Shown here piece after piece: positions 9,864 to 18,306 of a stretch of 58,252 bases of DNA. Position 1 is the stretch's first letter; every line of letters starts with the position of its first letter. The translations under genes were made by a program, and so were the position numbers. This stretch comes from an uncultured Clostridia bacterium. GTDB lineage: Bacteria > Bacillota > Clostridia > Oscillospirales > Ruminococcaceae. The notes below the pieces were generated by a model. It was not told the origin of the DNA, searched no databases, and saw only the letters and a list, made by a program, of their open reading frames with translations. The DNA is taken from assembly GCA_947588805.1 (NCBI GenBank), contig CANPYR010000009.1, positions 1 to 58,252 on the forward strand, read 5' to 3'.

Positions 9864-10236
9864 GCGCAAGAAGCGTCCGAGATGTGGCCAAGGCGGCCAC
9901 ATCAAGAATACAGAAGTCAGATGTCAGATGTCAGAACTTCAAGGTGTCGCCTATGGCGACGATTTTAAAAATAATGAATAATGCGGGCGATTTAGACACT
10001 CCCAAGCGTCCGTGCGGACGCTTCAAGATAACAGAGGTCGGAAGTCAGATGTCAGAATTTCAGGGAGTCGCCTGCGGCGACATATTTTAATATAAGGAAT
10101 GCCCAACTTCCTCCCGAAGATATTTTCTATATTCAAATCTGACTTCTGATTTCTGACTTCTGTTATCTAAAAGTAGCTCGGGAATGTTATTCCCGAGCCG
10201 CCTTCTGTGATTTTTAATTTTTTAATTCTTAATTCT
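9864..10236. repeat. Intergenic DNA with three heptamer arrays and hairpins
   Basis: There is no gene here. It holds heptamer arrays of the TCAGANN type at about 9908-9932, 10028-10055 and, inverted, 10138-10166. Two short modules that each end in a hairpin like GTCGCCTATGGCGAC (about 9946-9960) or GTCGCCTGCGGCGAC (about 10067-10081) follow the arrays. A hairpin at 10176-10198 closes the region. Confidence 0.6.
10176..10198 (-). terminator. Hairpin downstream of pckG, possible terminator
   Basis: GCTCGGGAAT at 10176-10185 pairs perfectly with ATTCCCGAGC at 10189-10198. On the minus strand it is followed only by TACTTTTAG, so it is a modest terminator candidate for the PEP carboxykinase gene. 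Confidence 0.5.
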
Positions 10237-12024
10237 TTATCCGAGTCTTGCCTTGAGGTTCGCAAGCTCCTCGGACATCTCCTTCGGGAGCTTTTCGCCA
10301 AACTTGGCGTAGAATTCTTCGATACCCTTTGCTTCCTCTTTCCAGAGATCCTTATCTACCGAGAGAAGATCCGCAACGGTCTCTGTGGTGATTCCGTCAA
10401 GTCCCTCGACGTTGATATCTTCCGGCTTCGGCTCGTAGCCGATAGGAGTCTCGACAGCGTCTACGGTTCCCTCGCAGCGGTCGATTATCCAGTCAAGAAC
10501 TCTCATGTTGTCCCCGTAGCCCGGCCAGATGAAATCGCCGTTCTCGTCGGTCCTGAACCAGTTTACGTTGAAGATCTTGGGAGCCTTTTCGCCTAAGATC
10601 TTGCCCATCTCAAGCCAGTGCGCCCAGTAGTCGCCCATATGATAGCCGCAGAACGGAAGCATTGCCATCGGGTCGCGGCGCACTACGCCTACCGCTCCGG
10701 TAGCGGCTGCGGTGGTCTCGGAAGCCATTATGGAGCCTACGAAGGTTCCGTGCTGCCAGTTGAAGGACTGATATACCAGCGGTGCGGTCTTAGCACGGCG
10801 GCCGCCGAAGATGATGGCGCTGATCGGCACGCCCTTCGGGTTGTTGAATTCGGGAGAGATGCAGGGGCAGTTTTCGGCGGGCGCGGTAAATCTTGAGTTC
10901 GGATGAGCGAGCTTATTGCCGGCTGCGACATACTCGGGGCCGTTCACCTTTTCGCCCTTCCACTCGGTCGCGTTTACGGGAGGATTATTGTCGAGCTTCT
11001 CCCACCACACCGTCATATCGTCGTTATTTATTGCGACGTTTGTGAAGATGGTATTCTTTCTTGTGGAAGCAAGAGCGTTATAGTTGGAATGCGCGTTGGT
11101 GCCGGGAGCTACGCCGAAGAAGCCGTTTTCGGGGTTTATAGCGTAAAGTCTTCCGTCCTCGCCGGGCTTAAGCCATGCGATATCGTCTCCGACCGTCCAG
11201 ACCTTATAGCCGCGCTTAGTATATCCCTCCGGAGGGATAAGCATCGCAAGATTAGTCTTTCCGCAAGCGGACGGGAATGCCGCCGTCACATACTTGATCT
11301 CGCCGTTAGGCTTCTCGATACCTAAGATAAGCATATGCTCGGCCATCCAGCCTTCGTTCTTGCCCTGGTAGGAAGCGATTCTGAGCGCGAAGCACTTCTT
11401 TCCTAAAAGAACGTTTCCTCCGTACGCAGAGTTTATGGACCAGATCGTATTGTCCTCCGGGAACTGCACTATATATCTCTTTTCGGGATCAACGTCGGCC
11501 TTGGAGTGGAGTCCTCTTACGAAGTCGTCTGACGTATCCCCTAAATTCTTGAATGCGTCTGCGCCCATGCGGACCATTATCGCCATATTAAGCACTACGT
11601 AGATGGAGTCGGTCACTTCGACGCCTACCTTTGCAAGAGGAGAACCTATGGGTCCCATGGAGTAAGGAATGACGTACATGGTTCTGCCCTTCATAACGCC
11701 GTCGTACATCGGAGTGAGCTTAGCGTACATCTCCTTCGGATCGCACCAGTTGTTTGTCGGACCTGCGTCCTCCTTCTTTCTTGAGCAGATAAAGGTCCTG
11801 TCCTCAACGCGGGCTACGTCGTTAGGCTTCGTGCGGTGATAAAGGCATCCCGGGAGCTTCTCCTCGTTGAGCTTGATCATCTCGCCGGTAGATACCGCCT
11901 CGGCTCTCAGCATATCCAGCTGCTCCTTGGAGCCGTCGATCCACATTACCTTATCGGGCTTGCAGAGGGCTATCATCTCGTCAACCCATTTGTTTACATT
12001 TGGGTTTTTGGTCAATGTTGCCAT
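10237..12024 (-). CDS. pckG: Phosphoenolpyruvate carboxykinase, GTP-dependent
   Basis: 595 residues, matching the ~600-residue GTP class rather than the ~530-residue ATP class. The enzyme interconverts oxaloacetate and PEP with GTP/GDP. Markers: the kinase-1a P-loop FPSACGKTNLAML with the reactive GTP-class cysteine, the R-loop/PEP site near YGGNVLLGKKCFALRIAS, and FGGRRAKTAPLVYQSFNW. The start at 12024 is fixed by AAGGAGAG about 8 bases upstream; a longer frame to 12117 lacks a ribosome site. In a fermenter it may run in the oxaloacetate-forming direction, which is inference. It is single, behind its own promoter. Confidence 0.95.
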   Translation of the reverse strand: MATLTKNPNVNKWVDEMIALCKPDKVMWIDGSKEQLDMLRAEAVSTGEMIKLNEEKLPGCLYHRTKPNDVARVEDRTFICSRKKEDAGPTNNWCDPKEMYAKLTPMYDGVMKGRTMYVIPYSMGPIGSPLAKVGVEVTDSIYVVLNMAIMVRMGADAFKNLGDTSDDFVRGLHSKADVDPEKRYIVQFPEDNTIWSINSAYGGNVLLGKKCFALRIASYQGKNEGWMAEHMLILGIEKPNGEIKYVTAAFPSACGKTNLAMLIPPEGYTKRGYKVWTVGDDIAWLKPGEDGRLYAINPENGFFGVAPGTNAHSNYNALASTRKNTIFTNVAINNDDMTVWWEKLDNNPPVNATEWKGEKVNGPEYVAAGNKLAHPNSRFTAPAENCPCISPEFNNPKGVPISAIIFGGRRAKTAPLVYQSFNWQHGTFVGSIMASETTAAATGAVGVVRRDPMAMLPFCGYHMGDYWAHWLEMGKILGEKAPKIFNVNWFRTDENGDFIWPGYGDNMRVLDWIIDRCEGTVDAVETPIGYEPKPEDINVEGLDGITTETVADLLSVDKDLWKEEAKGIEEFYAKFGEKLPKEMSEELANLKARLG

Positions 12025-12122
12025 AAAAATACTCTCCTTCTTATATAATATTAACATTAAACTTACCATGGAAAATGCTGAAAAATCCTTCTTTCGGAAA
12101 ATCCAACTTTTCCTCATATACT

Positions 12123-12151
12123 ATTTTATCTTCTCCGTGTCAAGATGTCAA
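12123..12151 (-). promoter_or_regulatory. pckG promoter
   Basis: Minus strand TTGACA (12151-12146), 17-base spacer, TAAAAT (12128-12123). This leaves an untranslated leader of about 90 bases before pckG. Confidence 0.65.
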
Positions 12152-12262
12152 GAGAAATGCAAAATATTTCACCTAATTTTCAGCGTTAGCTGCGGAAATA
12201 CTAAAAGTGTTGCGATATACTGTGTATATTGACAATTTTAAATCTGGAAAAGAGGTAAAATT

Positions 12263-12472
12263 ATGAAATATCTTATAAAAGATACCACCCGCGAGGAGCG
12301 CGAGGAAATTGTAAGGCGCGGGCTCGGCTGCGACGCGAACGAGTGCGAGAACTGCTCGGCCTGCGGACTCTACGGCGCGGGGGATATGCTTGAGCTCTAC
12401 AGGCCGTATATCGACGGCGAGAGGGAGCTCAGCGAGATAAATTCTTGGTTTAACGGCGGGATTGTGCATTGA
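12263..12472 (+). CDS. Small conserved cysteine-rich protein of unknown function
   Basis: 69 residues, soluble, acidic, with a tight cysteine cluster (CDANECENCSACG, residues 25-37) that could bind zinc or an iron-sulfur centre. AGAGG lies about 9 bases before the ATG. Small proteins beginning MKYLIKDTT with an EENC-type cysteine patch are familiar in Clostridia, but I know no function. It is divergent from pckG. An open frame on the opposite strand (12173-12469) is a shadow. Confidence 0.7.
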   Translation: MKYLIKDTTREEREEIVRRGLGCDANECENCSACGLYGAGDMLELYRPYIDGERELSEINSWFNGGIVH

Positions 12473-12712
12473 GAGGACAGAAGTCAGAGGTCAGAGGTCA
12501 GATTTTGGGTGACTATAGGTCTTTGGTTTGAAATGCGGGCGTGATATGGGCATAAGGGCGCGGGGGCGGCTGCGAGCGGAATTCGGATTAAGACTTTCAT
12601 TTTGCGGCTCCCGGACGGGCTGTCCGGCAGTCCGGGGGCGCGCCCTGCTTTTGGGGGGATGAAAATGGCGATAGAGAAACCTGCTCTCCCCCTTCATTTT
12701 TTCAAAAACATA
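12473..12712. repeat. Intergenic DNA with heptamer array and GC-rich hairpins
   Basis: It begins with a heptamer array (CAGAAG, TCAGAGG, TCAGAGG, TCAGA at 12478-12505). A GC-rich stretch with short inverted repeats such as CCGGACGGGCTGTCCGG near 12609-12625 follows. The mix resembles the block at 52366-52620. No gene is supported. Confidence 0.5.
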
Positions 12713-12741
12713 TTGCAAATTTTATGCGTTTGTGATATACT
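12713..12741 (+). promoter_or_regulatory. Promoter of the lipoprotein esterase
   Basis: TTGCAA at 12713-12718, 17-base spacer, TATACT at 12736-12741, about 30 bases before the start codon. Confidence 0.65.
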
Positions 12742-12774
12742 CAAATAAAATCTTCTTTGAAAGGAACATTACAG

Positions 12775-13749
12775 ATGAAAAAAATTGCGCTTTTGCTTGC
12801 CGCAGCTCTGCTTCTGTCGGGGTGCGGCCAGAAGAATTCGTCGTCGGAGACCGATCAGCTTAATAAACAGAACGGCGCGGCGGTCCAAGATGAGGACGCG
12901 GAGCCGGAAAAGGACAAGAGGAGCGATATCATGGAAAAAGTTGAGACCGAGGAGTTCTGCCCCGACAAGGCTGCAGAATCAAGAGACGGCGTTACATATC
13001 CCAAGTGTACCCACGAGACTTATCACTCCGAAACTACCGGTCTTGATCGCGGAGTGAATATCATGCTCCCTGCGAATTACGACGAGTCCCAAAAATATCC
13101 CGTTCTTTACTTCCTGCACGGTATTTTCGGGGATGAAAACTCTATGCTCGATCCGAATAACAAAATAGCGGAGATCTCTACTAACCTTGCAGCCGACGGC
13201 GAAGCCCGGGAAATGATTATCGTTTTCCCGAATATGTACGCCTCGAGCGACCCGAATCAGAAGCCTGGCTTCGATCCTGTAAGCGTTTTACCGTACGACA
13301 ACTTTATAAACGATCTTGTAAACGATCTTATGCCTTATATCGAGGATAATTATCCCGTGCTCACGGGGCGCGAAAATACTGCGGTCTGCGGTTTCTCGAT
13401 GGGCGGGCGCGAGTCGCTCTTCATCGGTCTTGAAAGACCGGATCTCTTCGGCTACTGCGGAGCGTTCTCACCCGCTCCCGGACTTGTTCCCGGTAAGGAC
13501 TGGGCGATGGAACACCCGGGACAGCTTTCGGAGGATGAGCTGACCTTCGAGGGCAAGGATTACAGTCCCTACTATCTCTTTGTAAGCTGCGGAACTAACG
13601 ACGGCACCGTCGGTACCTTCCCGAAGTCGTATCACGAGATTTTTGACAAAAACGAGGTCAAGCATATCTGGGTAGAGGTCCCGGGCGCGGATCATGACGC
13701 TACGGCTATCAAGAGCGGATTCTATAACTTTATCAGATATATTTTCTGA
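12775..13749 (+). CDS. Secreted lipoprotein esterase (alpha/beta hydrolase, EsteraseD/Fes type)
   Basis: 324 residues from the ATG at 12775, behind AAAGGAA; an upstream in-frame TTG contains that ribosome site and is rejected. The signal peptide ends in the lipobox LLLSGC, so the protein is lipid-anchored outside the membrane. An acidic linker of about 50 residues precedes an alpha/beta hydrolase: FLHGIFGDE (oxyanion region), nucleophile elbow GFSMGG (Ser near 207), and a terminal GADHD histidine. The fold matches feruloyl/acetyl-xylan esterases, enterochelin esterase and antigen-85-like enzymes. A role in trimming plant cell-wall esters is likely but the substrate is not shown. Confidence 0.8.
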   Translation: MKKIALLLAAALLLSGCGQKNSSSETDQLNKQNGAAVQDEDAEPEKDKRSDIMEKVETEEFCPDKAAESRDGVTYPKCTHETYHSETTGLDRGVNIMLPANYDESQKYPVLYFLHGIFGDENSMLDPNNKIAEISTNLAADGEAREMIIVFPNMYASSDPNQKPGFDPVSVLPYDNFINDLVNDLMPYIEDNYPVLTGRENTAVCGFSMGGRESLFIGLERPDLFGYCGAFSPAPGLVPGKDWAMEHPGQLSEDELTFEGKDYSPYYLFVSCGTNDGTVGTFPKSYHEIFDKNEVKHIWVEVPGADHDATAIKSGFYNFIRYIF

Positions 13750-13777
13750 GATTTAAACGGTTTTTGGTAATTAAAAA

Positions 13778-13836
13778 GCGCTGCAAAATTTTCGGGATAA
13801 GAGTCCTCGGAATAATTTTGCAGCGCGGTTTTTTAT
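13778..13836. terminator. Bidirectional terminator between convergent genes
   Basis: GCGCTGCAAAATT at 13778-13790 pairs with AATTTTGCAGCGC at 13814-13826, with A-rich sequence before and T-rich after. It can end both the esterase and the P-type ATPase transcripts. Confidence 0.8.
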
Positions 13837-13846
13837 GATTTTAAAT

Positions 13847-15781
13847 TTAATTTCTCACTCTGTAATTCAAAGCTCTTAGGGAGTTCAGAATACAGAGCAC
13901 GGTCACTCCTACGTCTGCGAACACCGCGGCCCACATTCCCGCAAGACCCGCTATCTCGAGCGCTATTACCGCAAGCTTCGCGATAAATGCAAGAGCCACG
14001 CACTGATACACTATTTTCATCGTTCGGCGGGAGATCTTTATCGCCGAGGGGATCCTGGAGATCTTATCGTCAAGTATAACTATATCCGCAGTCTCTATAG
14101 CCGCGTCCGAGCCGAGACCTCCCATCGCTATGCCTACGTCCGACGCAGCAAGAACCGGAGCGTCGTTTAAGCCGTCCCCGACGAAGGCTGTGAGTCCCGT
14201 TGAAGACTTTATGCTTTCAAGCTCTTTACATTTCTGCTCGGGGCTCAGCTCTGCTCTTACGTTGGAAATTCCCACAAGTTCGGCCGTTTCCTCAGCGGCT
14301 GTTTTTTTATCCCCGGACAGCATTACGACTCGGTCTAATCCTATCCTTTTAAGCTCCGCTACGGCTTCCCTGCTGTCCGGCTTTAGCTCGTCCTTCAGCA
14401 CTATTTCTCCCGCCGTCTCGCCGTTTATTATTACCGCTACGGATATCCCGGCTCCCGTTCCCTCCGCTTTTCCTACGAATACCTTATCGCCGTTTATATT
14501 CGCGGTCACTCCCCTTCCGGCTTCCTCCGTTATATCGCTTACGGATGAAGTATCGGTTATATTTCCTGCCTTTACTATCGCCTTCGCTATGGGATGAGTC
14601 GAACGGCTTTCAGCTAACGCCGCAAGCTTTAATATTTCATCCCCGCCGCTGCAGGATACTACCGAGAGATTTCCTTGAGTCACGGTTCCGGTCTTATCAA
14701 GAGCGACTGCCGAAAGCTTTGCAGCCGATTCTATCGACGAAGCGCCTTTTACAAGTATGCCGTTTCTTGAAGCGCAGCCGATTCCGGCGAAGAAAGAGAG
14801 CGGGACCGAGATCACAAACGCGCAGGGACAGGATACCACCAAGAGCGTAAGGCCGCGGTAGAACCATTTCGTAAACGTGTCGGAATATCCCGTAAATATC
14901 GGTATCACAAACGCGATCGCAAGAGCGAGGATAACCACCGCTACGGTGTATTTTTTTGCGAAGCGGGTTATGAAGCGCTCGGCAGTCGCTTTTTTCTCCT
15001 GGGCGTTTTCTACCATCTCAAGTATTCTTGCGGAGCTTGATTCAGAATAGGGCTTTGTGATTTTTACTTCTATCGCGCCGGTGGTATTTATCCCGCCGCC
15101 GTAAACGTTATCTCCTTCGGAACGTCTTTCGGGAAGGGATTCGCCTGTCAGCGCGGAATTATCTATCAGAGTCTCTCCGCTTATAATTATTCCGTCTAAC
15201 GCTATTCTTTCGCCGGGCGAAAACATTGCTATATCCCCCGCCGCCGCTTCTTCGAGCGGGACTTTTACCGGGACTCCGTCTTTTTTTAGAGTAACTTGGT
15301 CCGGTCTCAGCTTCAAAAGCGCGGTCACGGATTTTCTTGAGCGCTCGCAGGCTATATCCTCCAAAAGCTCTCCCACAGTATAAAACAGCATGACCGCGAC
15401 GGCTTCGGTACCTTCGCCTATCGCCCACGCGCCTACAGTCGCTATCGACATTAAAAATTCCTCGTCTATTGAATGCTCTTTGAAAAGCTCTGTCGCGGCG
15501 CTTATTATTATCTCCGCGCCGACGATAAGATACGCGGCGGCAAGAAGCGCGTAACGAGGAACGCCGTGCAAAAACAGGGCGGCGATAAAGAGCGCTCCGG
15601 AAAGGATTATTTTTATAACGTCCTTTTTTATATCGTCTTTGTCGCTCTCCTCCGAGAGCTTTTCTTCGCAGCGGCAGCTCCCGCATTCTTCATGCGCGCA
15701 GTCCTCGCGGCGATCGTGACCGTGATGAGAACGCTGCTCCTTATCGGCTTTTGCGGGTTCGATCAAAACGTTCGTTTCCAT
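13847..15781 (-). CDS. cadA: Heavy-metal P-type ATPase (Zn/Cd/Pb efflux, CadA/ZntA type)
   Basis: 644 residues. It pumps soft divalent metal out of the cell using ATP. It has the metal-binding CPC motif in a membrane helix (SCPCAFV near 320), phosphorylation site DKTGT near 368, the HP motif (THPIAKAI near 407) and hinge GDGLNDAP near 540. The N-terminus lacks the usual HMA domain and instead carries a short His/Cys-rich tail (HHGHDRREDCAHEECGSC) that likely binds metal. The CPC class cannot by itself separate Zn/Cd from Cu, but the partner ArsR gene and His/Cys tail favour Zn/Cd. It is 21 bases after the repressor and in the same operon. Confidence 0.9.
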   Translation of the reverse strand: METNVLIEPAKADKEQRSHHGHDRREDCAHEECGSCRCEEKLSEESDKDDIKKDVIKIILSGALFIAALFLHGVPRYALLAAAYLIVGAEIIISAATELFKEHSIDEEFLMSIATVGAWAIGEGTEAVAVMLFYTVGELLEDIACERSRKSVTALLKLRPDQVTLKKDGVPVKVPLEEAAAGDIAMFSPGERIALDGIIISGETLIDNSALTGESLPERRSEGDNVYGGGINTTGAIEVKITKPYSESSSARILEMVENAQEKKATAERFITRFAKKYTVAVVILALAIAFVIPIFTGYSDTFTKWFYRGLTLLVVSCPCAFVISVPLSFFAGIGCASRNGILVKGASSIESAAKLSAVALDKTGTVTQGNLSVVSCSGGDEILKLAALAESRSTHPIAKAIVKAGNITDTSSVSDITEEAGRGVTANINGDKVFVGKAEGTGAGISVAVIINGETAGEIVLKDELKPDSREAVAELKRIGLDRVVMLSGDKKTAAEETAELVGISNVRAELSPEQKCKELESIKSSTGLTAFVGDGLNDAPVLAASDVGIAMGGLGSDAAIETADIVILDDKISRIPSAIKISRRTMKIVYQCVALAFIAKLAVIALEIAGLAGMWAAVFADVGVTVLCILNSLRALNYRVRN

Positions 15782-15802
15782 AATTCTTCTCCTTATATAA
15801 AT

Positions 15803-16201
15803 TTATTCGGATATATGCTCAAGACCTGTCGCCAGCATCGTCGATACATGGCTGTCGGCGATAGAATAGTAGAGCGATTTCCCATCTCGGCGGTATTTTA
15901 CAAGACCCGCCTGCTTAAGAGTCCTGAGCTGATGAGAGACTGCCGACTGAGTAACTCCGACCAGCTCCTGGATATCGCATACGCACATCTCCCCTCCTAA
16001 AAGCGAGAAAAGGATCCTCACCCTCGTCATATCCGATAGAGCCTTGAAAAGCTCGCTCACGTAATACGCTTCCTCTTCGGTTATCATCTTATCGGCAAAC
16101 CGCTTCACAAGCTCGATATTCTTCCCGCCGCATTCTATATGGCGCGGGCAGTCCGAGCAGCCGTTTTCAGATTCGCAGAAATTTTTGTCATGTTCTTCCA
16201 T
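15803..16201 (-). CDS. ArsR/SmtB-family metal-sensing repressor (CadC/ZntR type)
   Basis: 132 residues from the ATG at 16201, behind AAAGGAG; the longer frame to 16372 runs through the promoter and operator and is rejected. The N-terminus has cysteines (FCESENGCSDCPRHIEC) as in CadC-type sensors. The winged helix follows (RVRILFSLLGGEMCVCDIQ, then VTQSAVSHQLRTLKQAGLV), and the C-terminal alpha5 helix has DSHV as in the SmtB/CzrA zinc site. It should repress itself and cadA until metal binds. Both thiol and alpha5 sites seem present, but the metal actually sensed is inference. Confidence 0.9.
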   Translation of the reverse strand: MEEHDKNFCESENGCSDCPRHIECGGKNIELVKRFADKMITEEEAYYVSELFKALSDMTRVRILFSLLGGEMCVCDIQELVGVTQSAVSHQLRTLKQAGLVKYRRDGKSLYYSIADSHVSTMLATGLEHISE

Positions 16202-16218
16202 GGTATCGCTCCTTTCAA

Positions 16219-16278
16219 CATATGAATAAGTGTTCATTTGTTTATTTATATTATACTCGGGATTGTGGGAATTGTCAA
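16219..16278 (-). promoter_or_regulatory. Promoter and ArsR/SmtB operator of the metal-efflux operon
   Basis: Minus strand TTGACA (16278-16273), 17-base spacer, TATAAT (16255-16250). The inverted repeat ATGAATAAGTGTTCAT lies at about 16222-16237, just downstream of the -10. It has the imperfect 12-2-12 look of SmtB/CadC operators, so bound repressor would block transcription. Confidence 0.8.
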
Positions 16279-16376
16279 GGGGGTGGGAGAAAAAATTTTT
16301 TTGGGCGGCGGGACGAGCTGCTTCTGCCATCTTCTGACAGCCGACTTCCCATCCAAAATTATTTTCCGTCATGCAC

Positions 16377-16404
16377 TTGACATATCGGGGATTAGTGATA
16401 TAAT
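16377..16404 (+). promoter_or_regulatory. ATP synthase operon promoter
   Basis: TTGACA at 16377-16382, 16-base spacer, TATAAT at 16399-16404. A leader of about 165 bases follows before atpB, with GC-rich short stems near 16495-16545. No atpI gene is present. Confidence 0.7.
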
Positions 16405-16576
16405 ATAGGGGTAAAAAATAATAATCATGATGCTCCTTCGGTGCAACGGCGTACTGAATTACTGCTTCGGAATATTTCGGCTTTGCCTTAATGCGGGATC
16501 CCCCGCGCGCGTTCCGATCAGGCTTTCGCTCAAGGCTCCTTACGGGGCGTCTCCTTTATGTACAGGCGGTGATATT

Positions 16577-17425
16577 TTGTCAAAAAAACAACGAAACATC
16601 AGTCTTATCGTCTTCGGCGTTCTTGCGCTTATCATCCTTGTCGGGATAATCCTTATCCCCGGACAGGAAAAAGAGCCGATTCAGCAAGCGATGAAGGACG
16701 GAGTCCTGCACGACCGCAACCGCGTCGGCCTTTTCGGCCTGAACGTGAACCCGGGGCTTATATCCGCTTTTACCGTGACCGGGATAATTACCGTTTTCGC
16801 AGTCATAGTCAGGATATTCGTTATCCCGAAATTCACCGAGGTCCCCGGTAAATTCCAGCTCGTCCTGGAGACTGCGGTAAAATATTTCTCCGGTCTTGCG
16901 AAAAATAACAGTCCCCACCGAAACGGCTTTTTAGGCGCGTATGTTTTCGCGGCGGGAGTATATGTAGCCGTGAGCACGGTGTTCGAGCTGCTGGGACTCC
17001 AGGCGGTGACGACCGAGGGCGCTTCGGTAACTCTCCCCGCTCCCCTTGCGGACATTAACGGCGCTATCGCTATGGGATTTATGTCCTACGGAGTTATTCT
17101 TGTGAGCGGCATAATCTACGGAAAGGCTCACGGCGCTATAAACGCTCTCAAGGACTTCTCTCTCCCGATATCTATGAGCTTCCGTCTCTTCGGAGCGCTC
17201 TTAAGCGGCGCGCTGGTAACGGATCTTGTATATCACTACACGGCGCTGAGCTTTGTACTTCCGGCCGTGGTCGCGGTACTCTTCACTCTTCTCCACGCGA
17301 TAATACAGACCTACGTCTTAACTATGCTCGTATCGGTATTCTACGGAGAGAGCACCGAGGAGCGTCATAAGGAAAAGAAGCCGAAAAAGAAAAAATCTAA
17401 AGCAAAATCAGAAGCAAACGCTTGA
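16577..17425 (+). CDS. atpB: F-type ATP synthase subunit a
   Basis: 282 residues from a TTG at 16577, behind AGGCGGTGA. The frame is open further upstream to 16427, but that stretch lacks a ribosome site and does not look like subunit a. It forms the half-channels of the Fo rotor-stator interface. There are five or six membrane helices. The essential arginine is in SMSFRLFGALLSGALV, equivalent to Arg210 of E. coli. The C-terminal helix has HAIIQTYVLTML, followed by a very basic tail (KKPKKKKSKAK). It is first in an operon ordered a, c, b, delta'-alpha, gamma, beta, epsilon. Confidence 0.93.
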   Translation: MSKKQRNISLIVFGVLALIILVGIILIPGQEKEPIQQAMKDGVLHDRNRVGLFGLNVNPGLISAFTVTGIITVFAVIVRIFVIPKFTEVPGKFQLVLETAVKYFSGLAKNNSPHRNGFLGAYVFAAGVYVAVSTVFELLGLQAVTTEGASVTLPAPLADINGAIAMGFMSYGVILVSGIIYGKAHGAINALKDFSLPISMSFRLFGALLSGALVTDLVYHYTALSFVLPAVVAVLFTLLHAIIQTYVLTMLVSVFYGESTEERHKEKKPKKKKSKAKSEANA

Positions 17426-17439
17426 AAGGATATGATGAT

Positions 17440-17802
17440 ATGAAAATACTTAAAACGGTTTTGGCGGCGCTTGTTGCCGCAGTGATGGTAATGTCGATGA
17501 GCGCGGCGGTATTCGCCGCCGGGGAGAATTCCTCTCAGGAGAACGGCGCTGTAGCCGAGGTAGAATCCGAAAACACGGTCCGCGACTATAAGGCCATAGC
17601 CGCCGCCGCGATAATAGGTCTTGCCGCCGCAGCCGGCGCTATCGCGATGGCGCTCACGATAATGAAATCTATAGACGGGATTGCAAGGCAGCCCGAAGCT
17701 TCCTCAAACATCCGCTCCGTGATGATGCTCGGACTCGTCTTTATCGAGACCGCTATTATCTACGCCCTTATCGTGGCGATCCTGGTCGTATTCGTACTTT
17801 AA
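17440..17802 (+). CDS. atpE: F-type ATP synthase subunit c with N-terminal signal peptide
   Basis: 120 residues, against the usual 75-90. The start at 17440 follows GAAAGGA. Residues 1-26 form a typical signal peptide (MKILKTVLAALVAA ... SAAVFAAG) followed by about 20 acidic, polar residues. Then come the two c-ring helices with the polar loop DGIARQPEA between them and the ion-binding Glu in VFIETAIIY. The glutamine that helps bind sodium in Na+-type rings appears to be a methionine here, so protons are more likely, though Thr after the Glu is compatible with either. If the signal is cleaved, the mature N-terminus would lie outside the membrane, as in normal c topology. Confidence 0.9.
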   Translation: MKILKTVLAALVAAVMVMSMSAAVFAAGENSSQENGAVAEVESENTVRDYKAIAAAAIIGLAAAAGAIAMALTIMKSIDGIARQPEASSNIRSVMMLGLVFIETAIIYALIVAILVVFVL

Positions 17803-17820
17803 TGAAAGGGGTGCGCGAAA

Positions 17821-18306
17821 TTGCCGCTCAATATTGATTTTCAGCAGATTCTTTTACACATGCTGAATTTTACGATACTCTTCGCGGTGCTTTATTTCCT
17901 GCTCTATAAGCCGGTAAAGAAGTTCATGGACGACCGCGAAGCGGAATATAAAAAAGATTCCGAGGAAGCGAAGGGAAAGCTTAAAATGGCCGAGGACGCG
18001 CTTAACGGACTCGACGCTAAGCTCTCCGAAAAGGAAAAGGAAGCAGAGAAAAAACGCGCCGAGCTTCTTTCGGACGCTCAGGAGCAGTATAACAAAAAAA
18101 TCGCGGACGCTGAGTCGGACGCTAAGAGGATCTTAGACGACGCGAGAGAACAGGCCGACGCTATCAGGAAAAAGGCCGTCGCACAGTCGAGCGACGATAT
18201 CTCTAAGCTTGCGATAGCTTCTGTCAAAAAGACCGTCTTAAGCGCGGACGAAGCCTTCGACGCTTTCCTGGAGGCCGTTGAAAAGGACGCGGGAGATGAA
18301 TACTAA
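17821..18306 (+). CDS. atpF: F-type ATP synthase subunit b
   Basis: 161 residues from a TTG at 17821, with GAAAGGGG upstream. It has one N-terminal membrane helix (about 8-28, ILLHMLNFTILFAVLYFLLY), the characteristic KPVKKFMDDRE, and then a long charged coiled coil, the peripheral stalk. The last 30 residues (SSDDISKLAIASVKKTV) are the part that in other enzymes holds the delta subunit. The gene overlaps the next by 11 bases. There is no atpH between it and alpha. Confidence 0.93.
   Translation: MPLNIDFQQILLHMLNFTILFAVLYFLLYKPVKKFMDDREAEYKKDSEEAKGKLKMAEDALNGLDAKLSEKEKEAEKKRAELLSDAQEQYNKKIADAESDAKRILDDAREQADAIRKKAVAQSSDDISKLAIASVKKTVLSADEAFDAFLEAVEKDAGDEY

Noticed and set aside
12491-12718. 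75-residue minus-strand frame
   Set aside because: It covers the heptamer array, hairpins and the esterase promoter; Pro/Arg-rich with no start signal.
15159-15686. Arg-rich open frame inside the P-type ATPase gene
   Set aside because: Shifted-frame shadow of cadA; no motif and extreme Arg content.
17440-17802. Sodium-type c-ring
   Set aside because: The Glu-Thr pair fits, but the glutamine of the first helix that completes the sodium site seems to be Met, so I do not call it Na+-dependent.
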